Shown here: positions 18,701-28,840 of the stretch, in pieces
Layout of the letters: each line of letters opens with the position of its first letter
Position numbering within the stretch: the first letter of the stretch is position 1
Source of the DNA: Gemmatimonadales bacterium
GTDB taxonomy: Bacteria; Gemmatimonadota; Gemmatimonadetes; Palauibacterales; Palauibacteraceae
Reading direction: 5' to 3'
NCBI GenBank assembly: GCA_030600085.1
Contig: JAUVMT010000004.1
Coordinates: forward strand, 1-34,124
Length of the DNA: 34,124 nt
Program-made: the position numbers and the translations under genes
The notes under the pieces: model-generated
Databases searched by the model: none
Told to the model about the DNA's origin: nothing
What the model saw: the letters and a program-made list of their open reading frames with translations, nothing else

Positions 18701-19198
18701 ATGGCGGGAAGCGTGAAGGTACTCAAGCGGCCGGGAACGGAGGGGTCGTACGTGCGGGCTGCCTCCAAGGGGCTCGGGGTCACCCTCAAGCACATGATCC
18801 GTCCGTACAAGGTGACGCAGCAGTACCCGGACGAGAAGTGGGAGCTCGCGCCCCGCCTGCGCGGCACGCACCGCATGGCGGTCCACGAAGATGGCCGGGC
18901 GAAATGCGTGGGCTGCGGCCTCTGTCCGACGGTCTGCCCCGTGAACTGCATCAAGCTCATCCCAGCGGAGGATGAGAACGGCGAGAGGTACGCGGCGATC
19001 TACGAGATCGACGAGTTTCGCTGCATCTTCTGCGGCTTCTGCCAGGAGGTCTGTCCGGTGGAGGCGATCCACCTGGGGGTCCACTACGAGAACGCAGAGT
19101 ACAGCCGGGAGCGCTGGGTCTACGACCTGGAGCGACTGACGGAGCTGGAGCACCCCTACACGGCACTCTGGGATCCCGCGGATCCGACATCCCAATGA
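18701..19198 (+). CDS. nuoI: NADH-quinone oxidoreductase subunit I (2x[4Fe-4S])
   Basis: CVGCGLCPTVCPVNCI…CIFCGFCQEVCPVEAIHLG. Confidence 0.95.
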   Translation: MAGSVKVLKRPGTEGSYVRAASKGLGVTLKHMIRPYKVTQQYPDEKWELAPRLRGTHRMAVHEDGRAKCVGCGLCPTVCPVNCIKLIPAEDENGERYAAIYEIDEFRCIFCGFCQEVCPVEAIHLGVHYENAEYSRERWVYDLERLTELEHPYTALWDPADPTSQ

Positions 19199-19713
19199 TC
19201 GAGTTCTTCTTCTTCCTCTTTGCGGCCATGGCAGTACTCAGCGCCATCTTCATGGTGACGCAAGTCAACCCCGTCGCCAGCGTGCTGTACCTGGTCGTCA
19301 CCTTCTTCTCCCTCTCCGGGCTCTTCGTGATCCTGGATGCGCACTTCATCGCCGCCGTTCAGATCATCGTGTACGCGGGCGCGATCATGGTGCTCTTCCT
19401 CTTCGTGATCATGCTTCTGAACCTGGGCAGCACGCAGCCGAGCGACCTTCGGCGGGGACTCGGGCGGGTTCTGGCCGGCTCCGTCGCGGTGGCCCTGGTC
19501 GCCATCTTCGCTCGTCTCCTTATGGCCGGCGGCGACGTTGAGGGGCTCGGCGGCTCTTCCGCTCTCGACCCGTTGCTCGAATCGAGCGGAGCCGTGGCGG
19601 CGGTGGCCGAGCCGCTCTTCACTCGCTATCTGGTGGCCTTCGAGATCACCTCGATCCTCCTGGTCGTCGCCATCGTGGGCGCGGTCGTGCTCGCCCGGAG
19701 GCGCGCTCCGTGA
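19195..19713 (+). CDS. nuoJ: NADH-quinone oxidoreductase subunit J
   Basis: [57 protein letters not shown] overlap with nuoI. Confidence 0.95.
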   Translation: MIEFFFFLFAAMAVLSAIFMVTQVNPVASVLYLVVTFFSLSGLFVILDAHFIAAVQIIVYAGAIMVLFLFVIMLLNLGSTQPSDLRRGLGRVLAGSVAVALVAIFARLLMAGGDVEGLGGSSALDPLLESSGAVAAVAEPLFTRYLVAFEITSILLVVAIVGAVVLARRRAP

Positions 19714-20018
19714 GCGAGGGCTACCTGGTCGACCTGGCTCTCGTCCTGAGCGCGGTCCTGTTCGCCATCGGGGTGGGGGGCGTGCTGCTGCGGCGCAACG
19801 CGATCATCGTCTTCATGTGCGTCGAGCTGATGCTCAACGCCGTCAACCTCAGCTTCGTCGCCTTCTCACGCGTGCACGGAATCGACGGCCAGATCGTCGT
19901 CTTCTTCGTGATCTCCGTTGCGGCGGCCGAGTCGGCGGTCGGGTTGGCGCTCATCCTGGCCATCTTCCGGCACTATGAGAGCGTGGATCTCGAGCTGTTC
20001 CGGAGGTTGAGGTGGTAG
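19710..20018 (+). CDS. nuoK: NADH-quinone oxidoreductase subunit K
   Basis: [34 protein letters not shown]…[28 protein letters not shown] overlap with nuoJ. Confidence 0.95.
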   Translation: MSEGYLVDLALVLSAVLFAIGVGGVLLRRNAIIVFMCVELMLNAVNLSFVAFSRVHGIDGQIVVFFVISVAAAESAVGLALILAIFRHYESVDLELFRRLRW

Positions 20019-20055
20019 CCCGGATCTTCTGCGGCCGGCCCATGGAGGAGCGATC

Positions 20056-22104
20056 GTGAGCGAGGCATACGACCCGATCCTCCCGGGTCTCATCCTGGGC
20101 CTGCCTCTCCTGGGCGCCGCACTGAACGGAATCGGTGCCTTCGCCTGGCGGGAGAACAAGACGGTGCCGACAATCGTCGGCCCTCTGGCCGTGCTGGGGG
20201 CGTTCGTCGTCTGCCTCCTGAACTTCGCCGCCATGCGTGCCGCGGCCCCACACGACCCGTCGCTCGTGCCGCTCTGGACCTGGATGCGCTCCGGCCAGCT
20301 CGAGATCGGGGTGACCCTCCTCTTGGATCAGCTGTCCGTGCTCATGACGCTGATCGTGACCGGGGTGGGAGGGATCATCCACGTCTACAGCGTCGGCTAC
20401 ATGCGGGAAGATCCCGGGTACTCCCGGTATTTTTCGTACCTGAACCTGTTCATCTTCTTCATGCTGCTCCTTGTCCTGGGCGCCAACTACCCGCTCATGT
20501 TCGTGGGTTGGGAGGGAGTCGGGCTCTGCTCCTACCTGCTGATCGGCTTCTGGTACGAGAACCGAGAGTTCTCGGACGCGGGGAAGAAGGCGTTCATCGT
20601 CAACCGGATCGGCGACCTCGGGTTCCTCATCGCCATGTTCCTCCTGTTCGGCGTGTTCGGAACGCTCGACATGCCCACGATCTTCGACAGAGCGCCGACG
20701 ACGCTCCTCGCGGGCGGCGTGATGGTGACGGCGATCACGCTCTTCCTCTTCCTCGGATGCGTCGGCAAGTCGGCCCAGATACCCCTGTTCGTGTGGCTCC
20801 CCGACGCAATGGCCGGCCCGACGCCCGTGTCGGCGTTGATCCACGCCGCCACGATGGTCACGGCGGGCGTCTACCTGGTCGCTCGCTCTGGAGTCCTCTT
20901 CGCGCTCGCTCCGTTCACGCAGGCCATCGTGGCCTCCGTGGGCGTCGGGACGGCGCTGTTTGCCGCCTCCATCGCCGTGCAGCAGTACGATATCAAGAAG
21001 GTCCTCGCCTACAGCACCATCTCCCAACTTGGTTACATGTTCGTGGCCGTCGGCGTGGGGGCGTACACGGCCGGGATCTTCCATCTAATGACGCATGCCT
21101 TCTTCAAGGCGCTCCTTTTCCTGGGCGCCGGGGCGGTCATCCACGCGATGCACCACGCCTGGGATGAATCCGGGGATCACGGCGATCCCAACGACATGCG
21201 CAACTACGGCGGCCTGCGTCTGCGGATGCCGATCACGGCAGCCACGATGTGGATCGGCACATTGGCCATATCGGGTGTCTTTCCGTTCGCCGGCTTCTTC
21301 TCAAAGGACGAGATCATCTGGGAGGCCGGCATCCGCGGGTACGCGGTCTTGTGGGGCACGGCACTCATCGTCGCTCTGCTGACCGCCGGCTACATGACGC
21401 GCCTCATGGTCATGACCTTCCATGGGACCAACCGAAGCTTTGCGAAGGTCGGCGGAGATGAAGCCGGAGCCAACCGAAGCGGCGAGTCCGCCCGAGGCCG
21501 TCTGCACGAGGTGCCTCCGGTTATGTGGGTTCCGCTCGCGATTCTCGCGGTCCTCTCCGCCGTGGGTGGATGGGTGCAGATCCCCGAGGTGCTTCCGCTG
21601 CCGCACGTCGACCTGCTCCACTCCTGGCTCGAGCCCGTGTTTGCACCGGCGCTCGAGGTCGCCTCCGGTGCGGCCGCCGGGGGGGCACATGGCGAGGGGA
21701 TAGCCCACGAAGCTCCCCTCGGAGGAGGGGAGACTTTCTGGGCCGTGATGGGCACCGATCTCGCGATCCTGACGATCATCGTGGTGTTTTGGAGGCTCTC
21801 CCGCCGCCGGTACCTCCCGGCCGCCGAGTCCTCCGAGCCGCGTGGCGCGGCCTCGCTGCTGTACCACAAGTGGTATGTGGATGAGCTGTACGATCGACTG
21901 ATCGTGCGGCCTCTTCTCGCTCTCTGGCGCGGCTGTTGGCGGATCGTGGACGATCGCTTGATCGACGGCACCGTGAACGGCCTCGGCGGCGTGGCCCGGG
22001 TCGTCGGATGGACGGGGAGTCAGCTCCAGACGGGTCGGGTGAGCACGTACCTCCTCGTCTTCATGATCGGGGCGCTGATCATCCTCGGAAGCCTGGCGTT
22101 CTGA
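20056..22104 (+). CDS. nuoL: NADH-quinone oxidoreductase subunit L
   Basis: YSRYFSYLNLFIFFMLLLVLGANYPLMFVGWEGVGLCSYLLIGFWY, GKSAQIPLFVWLPDAMAGPTPVSALIHAATMVTAGVYL, C-terminal lateral-helix region. Confidence 0.96.
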   Translation: MSEAYDPILPGLILGLPLLGAALNGIGAFAWRENKTVPTIVGPLAVLGAFVVCLLNFAAMRAAAPHDPSLVPLWTWMRSGQLEIGVTLLLDQLSVLMTLIVTGVGGIIHVYSVGYMREDPGYSRYFSYLNLFIFFMLLLVLGANYPLMFVGWEGVGLCSYLLIGFWYENREFSDAGKKAFIVNRIGDLGFLIAMFLLFGVFGTLDMPTIFDRAPTTLLAGGVMVTAITLFLFLGCVGKSAQIPLFVWLPDAMAGPTPVSALIHAATMVTAGVYLVARSGVLFALAPFTQAIVASVGVGTALFAASIAVQQYDIKKVLAYSTISQLGYMFVAVGVGAYTAGIFHLMTHAFFKALLFLGAGAVIHAMHHAWDESGDHGDPNDMRNYGGLRLRMPITAATMWIGTLAISGVFPFAGFFSKDEIIWEAGIRGYAVLWGTALIVALLTAGYMTRLMVMTFHGTNRSFAKVGGDEAGANRSGESARGRLHEVPPVMWVPLAILAVLSAVGGWVQIPEVLPLPHVDLLHSWLEPVFAPALEVASGAAAGGAHGEGIAHEAPLGGGETFWAVMGTDLAILTIIVVFWRLSRRRYLPAAESSEPRGAASLLYHKWYVDELYDRLIVRPLLALWRGCWRIVDDRLIDGTVNGLGGVARVVGWTGSQLQTGRVSTYLLVFMIGALIILGSLAF

Positions 22105-22106
22105 CA

Positions 22107-23735
22107 ATGGAATCCCTCTACGGCGGTCACTGGATCCTGACGCTCCTTCTGGCGATTCCGTTCCTCGGCGCGCTGGGATGTCTGGCCGGCCCGGAGAGCA
22201 GGGCCCGCTGGACCGCTCTATTTGCCACGCTGCTCGCGCTCGGCCTATCGCTGCCGCTCTTCTGGACCTTCCAGCTCGGCACGGCCGAGTTCCAGAACAC
22301 GGCGTCCTTCCCGTGGATCGAGCGCTGGGGGATCCAGTACGCGGTGGGCCTCGACGGCATATCGCTCCTCATGATCCTGCTCACGACGGTGATCATGCCG
22401 CTCTCCGTCGCCGGCTCGTTCTCGTACATCAAGAAGAGGGAGCGGGCCTTCTACGCCAGCATGCTCGTGTTGATGACCGGCATTTTGGGCGTCTTCGTGG
22501 CCATGGATCTGTTTCTCTTCTACGTGTTCTGGGAGATCATGCTGATCCCGATGTACTTCATCATCGGGATCTGGGGAGGCGAGCGCCGCATCTACTCCGC
22601 GGTGAAGTTCTTCCTCTTCACGGCCGCCGGATCCCTGCTCATGCTGGTGGCGATCGTTGCTCTCGTTTACCAGCACCAACTGCAGTTCGGGGTCGTCTCC
22701 TTCGGGTACGAAGACCTCCTGCGAACCTCCATCGCGCCGGGCCTTCAGCTCCTCCTCTTCTCGGCGTTCGGTCTCGCCTTCGCCATCAAGGTGCCCCTGT
22801 TCCCCCTGCACACCTGGTTGCCCGACGCGCACGTCGAAGCGCCGACGGCAGGCTCGGTGGTACTGGCCGGCATCCTCCTGAAGATGGGCGTGTACGGCTT
22901 CTTGAGGTTCGCCATGCCGCTCTTCCCAATCGCCGCGACGAGCCCCGCGGTCGTCGGCACGATCATGCTGCTGGGTCTGATCGGGATCATCTACGCGGCC
23001 TGGGTGGCGGCGGTGCAGCCCGACGCGAAGAAGCTGATCGCCTACACGTCGGTGGCCCACCTGGGCTTCGTGATGGTAGGCGTCTTCGCGCTCACTCGGC
23101 AGTCCCTCGAGGGGGCGATCCTCCAGATGGTGAATCACGGCATCTCGACGGGCGCCCTTTTCCTCCTGATCGGGATGATCTACGAGCGGCGCCACACTCG
23201 CATGATCGCCGACTTCGGCGGGCTGGCGAAGGTGATGCCTTTCTTCGCCTTCTCGCTTACCGTCGTCGCGCTGAGCTCGATCGGCCTTCCGGGCACCAAC
23301 GGCTTCGTGGGAGAATTTCTCATCCTCCTCGGGACGTTCCAGAGGTTCCCACTCGTCGCCATCCTGGCCACCACCGGCGTCATCTTCGCGGCAGCCTACA
23401 TGCTTCCCATGGTGCAGCGAGTGATCCTGAACCCGCTGTCGCGGGATGAGAATAGGGAGCTGAAGGACCTGAACGGGCGGGAGCGGTGGATCGTGGCGCC
23501 GCTGCTGGTCCTGATCCTGCTCATCGGCGTCTATCCGCAGCCCTTCCTGGACCGGATGTCGGCCTCCGTCGACGCACTCATTGAACGAGTCGAGCTCGGG
23601 GCCCAGCAGATGCAAGCCTCGGAGGTGTCGCCCGACCCGCGCCGCCTGATCGCGGAGTTCGACGCGGCGGGACGGTTCGACGCTACGCCGTCGGCCCAGG
23701 AGCCCCCACCGGTCGAAGGGAGCGCCGGCCCGTGA
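22107..23735 (+). CDS. nuoM: NADH-quinone oxidoreductase subunit M
   Basis: FYVFWEIMLIPMYFIIGIWGG, AIKVPLFPLHTWLPDAHVEAPTAGSVVLAGILLKMGVYGFLRF; ATG start within longer ORF 21936..23735. Confidence 0.96.
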   Translation: MESLYGGHWILTLLLAIPFLGALGCLAGPESRARWTALFATLLALGLSLPLFWTFQLGTAEFQNTASFPWIERWGIQYAVGLDGISLLMILLTTVIMPLSVAGSFSYIKKRERAFYASMLVLMTGILGVFVAMDLFLFYVFWEIMLIPMYFIIGIWGGERRIYSAVKFFLFTAAGSLLMLVAIVALVYQHQLQFGVVSFGYEDLLRTSIAPGLQLLLFSAFGLAFAIKVPLFPLHTWLPDAHVEAPTAGSVVLAGILLKMGVYGFLRFAMPLFPIAATSPAVVGTIMLLGLIGIIYAAWVAAVQPDAKKLIAYTSVAHLGFVMVGVFALTRQSLEGAILQMVNHGISTGALFLLIGMIYERRHTRMIADFGGLAKVMPFFAFSLTVVALSSIGLPGTNGFVGEFLILLGTFQRFPLVAILATTGVIFAAAYMLPMVQRVILNPLSRDENRELKDLNGRERWIVAPLLVLILLIGVYPQPFLDRMSASVDALIERVELGAQQMQASEVSPDPRRLIAEFDAAGRFDATPSAQEPPPVEGSAGP

Positions 23736-25288
23736 TCCTCGACTACTCCTCCCCGGGCCATTACCTGATCGCGCTCCTGCCTGAGACCGTGCTCACGCTC
23801 GGGGCCTTCGCGGTCCTGCTCATGGACGTCTTCATCCGGGGCCGGGACCCGGGACCGAGCGGCGCGTGGACGGGGCGGGCGGCTCTCGCGAGCGTCCTGG
23901 CCGCGGCCGCGGCCAGCCTGTGGGTCGGACTCAACGTCGAGGCCTCGTCGGGCTTGGTTGCGATTGACGGCTTTCGGCTGGCGGCGAGCCTCGTTCTGCT
24001 CGGCGGAACGCTCCTCGCCCTTCTGTTCGCCTTCGACTACGGACGCCGGGAAGGCCTCCACATCGGCGAGTTCTACGCGCTCGTTCTCCTGGCGACGGTC
24101 GGCATGCTGGTGCTCGTCGGAGCCCGCGACCTGGTCCTGATCTTCCTCGGCCTGGAGCTCATGTCGATCGCGGTCTACGTGCTCACCGGATTCAACCGCA
24201 ATGACCCCCGCTCGGCGGAGGCGGGCCTCAAGTACTTCCTCGTGGGCGCGTTCGCGAGCGCGTTCATCCTCTATGGGATCGCGCTGCTGTACGGGGCGAC
24301 CGGAAGCACCAACATCCCGGACGTGATGGAGCGCGTCACTGCGAGCGTCGAGGAGGGCAGCGTCCTCTTCTTCTCGGGGGTTACCCTCCTGCTCATAGGA
24401 TTCGGCTACAAGATCGCCGCGGTTCCGTTTCACATGTGGACGCCCGATGCGTACGAAGGCGCCCCGACATCGGTGACCGGATACATGGCCGTCGGAGTCA
24501 AGACAGCGGCGTTCATAGCTCTCCTCAGGGTGTTCACGGGTCAACTCGCTCCAGCGGCGGAGTTCTGGACCGTAGTCGTGTGGTGGCTGGCGATGCTCAC
24601 CATGATCGTTCCGAACCTCATCGCGCTGGTTCAAAACAACGTCAAACGGATGCTGGCCTATTCCTCCATCGCGCACGCGGGCTATCTGTTGGTCGGCGTG
24701 TCGGCCGGCACCGCGTTCGGGCGCGGGGCGGCGCTCTTCTATCTGGCCGCCTACACGCTCATGACGCTGGGGGCGTTCGCCGTCGTCTACGCTGTGGCGG
24801 GGAAGGGAGACCGGCGCATGACGCTGGCCGACTTCCGAGGCCTCGGATGGCGACGCCCCGGACTGGCCTTCGCGCTTTTCCTGTTCCTTCTGTCTCTGGC
24901 GGGATTCCCTCCGACCGGAGGCTTCGTCGGAAAGCTGTACCTGCTGCGAGCCTCGATCGACGCGGGCCAGGTGGCGCTGGCCGTGACGCTCGTCCTCAGC
25001 AGCCTGATCTCCTACTACTACTATCTGCGAGTGGTGTGGAAGATGTACTTCGAGGAGGGGGCGGAGCACCCTGTGGCCAAGGGCGGCTTCGCGTTCCGCT
25101 TCGCGACGGCGATCTGCGCCGGCGGCATCCTGACCCTCGGCCTTCTCCCCGGACCGGCGCTGCGCGCCTTCGAGCGGGCTGGCGCAGACCTTGAGTCGGC
25201 GGTGACGACCGAAGCCTCCGCGGCGGGATCCTCCGGCGCACCCCGCCCGGGAGAGCGGGCGAACTCGGCAAGCACGGTAGGCCCATGA
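23732..25288 (+). CDS. nuoN: NADH-quinone oxidoreductase subunit N
   Basis: FLGLELMSIAVYVLTGFNR, GYKIAAVPFHMWTPDAYEGAPTSVTGYMAVGVKTAAF; GTGA overlap with nuoM. Confidence 0.95.
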   Translation: MILDYSSPGHYLIALLPETVLTLGAFAVLLMDVFIRGRDPGPSGAWTGRAALASVLAAAAASLWVGLNVEASSGLVAIDGFRLAASLVLLGGTLLALLFAFDYGRREGLHIGEFYALVLLATVGMLVLVGARDLVLIFLGLELMSIAVYVLTGFNRNDPRSAEAGLKYFLVGAFASAFILYGIALLYGATGSTNIPDVMERVTASVEEGSVLFFSGVTLLLIGFGYKIAAVPFHMWTPDAYEGAPTSVTGYMAVGVKTAAFIALLRVFTGQLAPAAEFWTVVVWWLAMLTMIVPNLIALVQNNVKRMLAYSSIAHAGYLLVGVSAGTAFGRGAALFYLAAYTLMTLGAFAVVYAVAGKGDRRMTLADFRGLGWRRPGLAFALFLFLLSLAGFPPTGGFVGKLYLLRASIDAGQVALAVTLVLSSLISYYYYLRVVWKMYFEEGAEHPVAKGGFAFRFATAICAGGILTLGLLPGPALRAFERAGADLESAVTTEASAAGSSGAPRPGERANSASTVGP

Positions 25289-26646
25289 AGGTACCCAGGC
25301 AGGTCTTCCGCGAGTACGACATCCGCGGGATCGTCGGCGAGACCCTCGACGCCGACCTAGCTCGCGCGGTCGGGCGCGCTTACGGAAGCGAGATCGGATC
25401 CAGCAAGACGGTGGCCGTGGGCCACGACAACCGGCCGAGCTCCCCGGATCTCGCCTCCGCCCTGATCGAGGGGCTCAACGCCTCCGGGGTCGACGTCTTC
25501 TTGGTGCAGATGGTTCCGACGCCCGCCCTGTACTTCGCCACCTACGAGCTGGAGACAGACGGAGGGATCCAGATCACAGGCTCCCACAACCCGCCGGAGT
25601 ACAACGGCATCAAGATGACCGTCGGAGGCCGCCCGCTCTACGGAGGGGCCATTCAGACGCTTCGAGCGCGCATCGAGGCGGACGAGCTGGCCTCGGGCAC
25701 CGGGACGGTCCGCGAGGTCGACGTCCTGGACCGGTACGTGGAGGAGATCGGGCGACGAGCGCGAGTAGAGCCGCCGATCCGCTTTGTCCTGGACTGCGGT
25801 AACGGCGCCGGCAGCGTGGTCGCCGCGCGGGCTCTCCGCGCCGCCGGTGCCGAGGTGGACCCGCTCTACTGCGAGTCTGACGGCACCTTCCCGAATCACC
25901 ACCCCGACCCCACGGTCGACGAGAACGTGAAGGACCTCATCGCCCGGGTGGTCTCGACAGGCGCCGCTTTCGGAGTCGGCCTCGACGGAGATGCGGACCG
26001 TATCGGAGCGGTGACGGAGAAGGGCGTGATCGTCCGAGGGGACCACCTCCTGCTCCTGTTCGCGCTCGACGTCCTGAAGGACCACCCGGGAGCCGAGATC
26101 ATCTTCGACGTCAAGTGCTCGAAGGCCCTGCCTGAGATGATCGAGCGAGCCGGCGGCATTCCGATCATGTGGAAGACGGGCCATTCGCTCATCAAGGAGA
26201 GGATGCGCCAGTCCGGATCTCCCTTAGCAGGCGAGATGAGCGGACATATATGTTTTGCTGACAGGTACTTCGGAACTGACGATGCGATTTACGATGCGGC
26301 ACGCCTGGCCGAGTTGGTGGCTCGTGACGGCCGGCCGCTCTCCGAGATCGTCGCGAAGATCCCCGCCTATCCGTCCACGCCCGAGCTTCGCCTGGATTGC
26401 CCGGAAGAGCTGAAGTTCGACCTCGTGACGCGCGCGGTGGAGCACTACAAGCGGTCCCACGAGGTGATTGACATCGACGGTGCCCGGATTCTCTTCGACG
26501 GGGGATGGGCGCTGATCCGAGCCAGCAACACTCAACCCGTCGTCGTGGCCCGGATCGAGGCCGACACGCCCGAGCTGCTGGACGAGATCCGCTCACAAGT
26601 CGGCGAGTACCTGGCGGCCGAGGGTGTTTCCCTCCCGGAGGCCTGA
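25285..26646 (+). CDS. Phosphomannomutase/phosphoglucomutase (AlgC-like)
   Basis: FREYDIRGIVGETL, ITGSHNPPEYNGIKMTVGGRPLYG (phosphoserine loop), GLDGDADRIGAV, GEMSGHICFADRYFGTDDAIY; ATGA overlap with nuoN. Confidence 0.94.
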   Translation: MKVPRQVFREYDIRGIVGETLDADLARAVGRAYGSEIGSSKTVAVGHDNRPSSPDLASALIEGLNASGVDVFLVQMVPTPALYFATYELETDGGIQITGSHNPPEYNGIKMTVGGRPLYGGAIQTLRARIEADELASGTGTVREVDVLDRYVEEIGRRARVEPPIRFVLDCGNGAGSVVAARALRAAGAEVDPLYCESDGTFPNHHPDPTVDENVKDLIARVVSTGAAFGVGLDGDADRIGAVTEKGVIVRGDHLLLLFALDVLKDHPGAEIIFDVKCSKALPEMIERAGGIPIMWKTGHSLIKERMRQSGSPLAGEMSGHICFADRYFGTDDAIYDAARLAELVARDGRPLSEIVAKIPAYPSTPELRLDCPEELKFDLVTRAVEHYKRSHEVIDIDGARILFDGGWALIRASNTQPVVVARIEADTPELLDEIRSQVGEYLAAEGVSLPEA

Positions 26647-26684
26647 CGCCCACGGGGCGTCTCTCTCGTGACGAGCTCGAATCA

Positions 26685-27659
26685 GTGACGGAGCGCAGCG
26701 AAGAGCGCGTCGTGATCGCGATCGGGGGCAACGCCCTGTCCCCGGCGGGCGGTCCGGCCGAGATCCGGACCCAGTTTCAACATACTCGCGAGAGCCTCGC
26801 GCCGATCCTGGAGTTCGCGCGGCACGGTTGGGAAATCGCTATCGTCCACGGAAACGGCCCGCAGGTGGGCGATGCGCTCCTTCGTAACGAGCGAGCCCGA
26901 TCGATCGTCGATGAGCTTCCGCTCGGCGTGCTCGTGGCCGGTACGGCCGGTTGGATCGGCTACATGATCCAGCAATCTCTTCAGAACGCCTTGGTCCAGG
27001 AGGGAATCGACCGGCGTGTGGTCACGGTGATCAACCAGGTGCTCGTGGATCCCGAGCACCCATCCACTCACGAGCCCAGGAAGTTCGTGGGTCGGGGGGT
27101 GGATTCCGAGGTAGGGAGGGAGCTCATGGCGGAGGGCGTGGACCTGCGGTCGGACCGGCGGGGCAGGCTCCGCCGCATCGTTCCGAGTCCCGAGCCGCTG
27201 GAGATCTTGGAGTCGGACACCGTACGGGAGCTGGTTCACCGCGGTACCATCGTGGTCTCCTGTGGCGGAGGGGGAATCCCCGTGTATTTGGATCCCGTGC
27301 TCGGGCTGGAAGGGATGGACTCGGTCGTGGACAAGGACCGTGCGGCCGCAATCCTGGCGCACGTCATCGACGCGAGTCTCCTCCTGATCCTGACCGACGT
27401 AGAGGGTGTGTACCGCTCCTTCGGTTCGCCTGAGCAGGAGCTCGTCCTGCGGCTGACCCCGGCGGAGGGGTGGGCTCTCCTCGCAGAGGAGGACCTCGGC
27501 AAGGGAAGCATGGTCCCCAAGCTGGAAGCGGCCATCCACTTCGTGGAAGGGGGAGGGCGGCGGTCGGTCATCGCGGAACTCAATCGCGGGGCTGCCGCCC
27601 TGCATGGCTCGACCGGCACGACGATCACTTCCGAACCGTCTACGGCAAAGACCCGTTAA
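26685..27659 (+). CDS. arcC: Carbamate kinase
   Basis: VVIAIGGNALSPAGG, IVHGNGPQVGDALLRNE, VTVINQVLVDPEHPSTHEPRKFVG, IVVSCGGGGIPVYLD, VVDKDRAAAILA, LLLILTDVEGVYRSFGSPEQ, GSMVPKLEAAIHFVEGGGRRSVI; GTG start within longer ORF 26505..27659. Confidence 0.93.
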   Translation: MTERSEERVVIAIGGNALSPAGGPAEIRTQFQHTRESLAPILEFARHGWEIAIVHGNGPQVGDALLRNERARSIVDELPLGVLVAGTAGWIGYMIQQSLQNALVQEGIDRRVVTVINQVLVDPEHPSTHEPRKFVGRGVDSEVGRELMAEGVDLRSDRRGRLRRIVPSPEPLEILESDTVRELVHRGTIVVSCGGGGIPVYLDPVLGLEGMDSVVDKDRAAAILAHVIDASLLLILTDVEGVYRSFGSPEQELVLRLTPAEGWALLAEEDLGKGSMVPKLEAAIHFVEGGGRRSVIAELNRGAAALHGSTGTTITSEPSTAKTR

Positions 27660-27671
27660 CCGCGGAGGACT

Positions 27672-28802
27672 ATGAACATCCACGAGTATCAGGCACGAGA
27701 GATCTTCCGATCCCATGGCCTTCCCGTTCCGGATTCCGTGCTCGCGGAGAGTGCCGAGCAGGCCAGAGAGGCCGCCGCTCGCTTCGGCGGCACGGTGGTC
27801 ATCAAGGCGCAGGTACATGCCGGCGGGCGCGGGAAGGCGGGTGGCGTCAAGCTGGCATCCGATCCCGCCGAGGCTGGCAAGGCGGCAGAAGCGATCCTCG
27901 GAATGGAGATCAAGGGCCTCGTCGTCGAAAACGTCCTGGTAGCTGCGGCCGTGGAGATCGCGACGGAGGCCTACGTGGGGATCGTGATGGACCGCACGTC
28001 ACAGCGGCCGGTCATGATGGTCTCGCCGGAGGGGGGAGTGGACATCGAGGAGGTCGCGGCGACAAAGCCCGAGGCCATCTTCAAGGAGGCGATCGATCCG
28101 CGCTACGGCCTGATGCCGCACGAGGCGACCGGGCTCGCATACAGGCTCTTCTCCGACCCGGCCCTCGCCAAGCAGGCCGCTCGCGCCCTGGCCGGACTTT
28201 GGAGCGCATACGAAGGGGCCGACGCGACGCTCGCAGAGGTAAACCCTCTCGTCTCGACGCCCGAAGGCGAAGTGCTGGCGATCGACGCCAAGATGAACAT
28301 CGATGACAGCTCGCTCTTCCGGCAGCCCGAGATCGAGGCGATGAGGGATGAGGGCGCGGAGGCTCCCTCCGAGCAACGAGCCAGGGAGGCGGGACTCAGC
28401 TACATCAAGCTGGACGGGGACGTCGGCTGCTGCGTGAACGGAGCCGGCCTGGCGATGGCGACGATGGATCTGGTGAAGTACTACGGCGGTAGCCCAGCGA
28501 ACTTCCTGGACATCGGAGGGTCCTCCAACCCCGAAAAGGTCGTCGCGGCCTTGGAGATCATCACGGAGGATCCGAGCGTCCGCTCCATCCTCTTCAACAT
28601 CTTCGGCGGGATCACCCGCTGCGACGACGTGGCGAACGGCATCGTGGAAGCGACCGGTCGACTCGACCTCGACGTGCCGATCACGATCCGGCTCACGGGC
28701 ACGAACCAGAAGGAGGGGGTGAAGATCCTGGAGGGGGCCGGATTCGAGGCCGACACGGACATGGATCGGGCCGTCCGGCGTGCCGTAGAGGTCGCTTCCT
28801 GA
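27672..28802 (+). CDS. sucC: Succinate-CoA ligase [ADP/GDP-forming] subunit beta
   Basis: [105 protein letters not shown]. Confidence 0.97.
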   Translation: MNIHEYQAREIFRSHGLPVPDSVLAESAEQAREAAARFGGTVVIKAQVHAGGRGKAGGVKLASDPAEAGKAAEAILGMEIKGLVVENVLVAAAVEIATEAYVGIVMDRTSQRPVMMVSPEGGVDIEEVAATKPEAIFKEAIDPRYGLMPHEATGLAYRLFSDPALAKQAARALAGLWSAYEGADATLAEVNPLVSTPEGEVLAIDAKMNIDDSSLFRQPEIEAMRDEGAEAPSEQRAREAGLSYIKLDGDVGCCVNGAGLAMATMDLVKYYGGSPANFLDIGGSSNPEKVVAALEIITEDPSVRSILFNIFGGITRCDDVANGIVEATGRLDLDVPITIRLTGTNQKEGVKILEGAGFEADTDMDRAVRRAVEVAS

Positions 28803-28840
28803 CCGAATGAGGCGCTGACGCCTGACGACACGGGAGACCC

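Noticed and set aside
19951-21084. 377-aa antisense ORF opposite nuoK/nuoL
   Set aside because: Same artefact; entirely covered by nuoK/nuoL coding sequence.
22245-23615. 456-aa antisense ORF opposite nuoM
   Set aside because: Same artefact: charged low-complexity translation opposite a clear NuoM.
23531-25069. 512-aa antisense ORF opposite nuoM/nuoN
   Set aside because: Glu/Arg/His/Asp-rich composition is what antisense of membrane-protein genes yields; no recognisable domain.
27470-28306. Alternative-frame 278-aa ORF across the arcC/sucC junction
   Set aside because: Arg/Gly-rich shadow ORF; arcC and sucC frames carry all family motifs.
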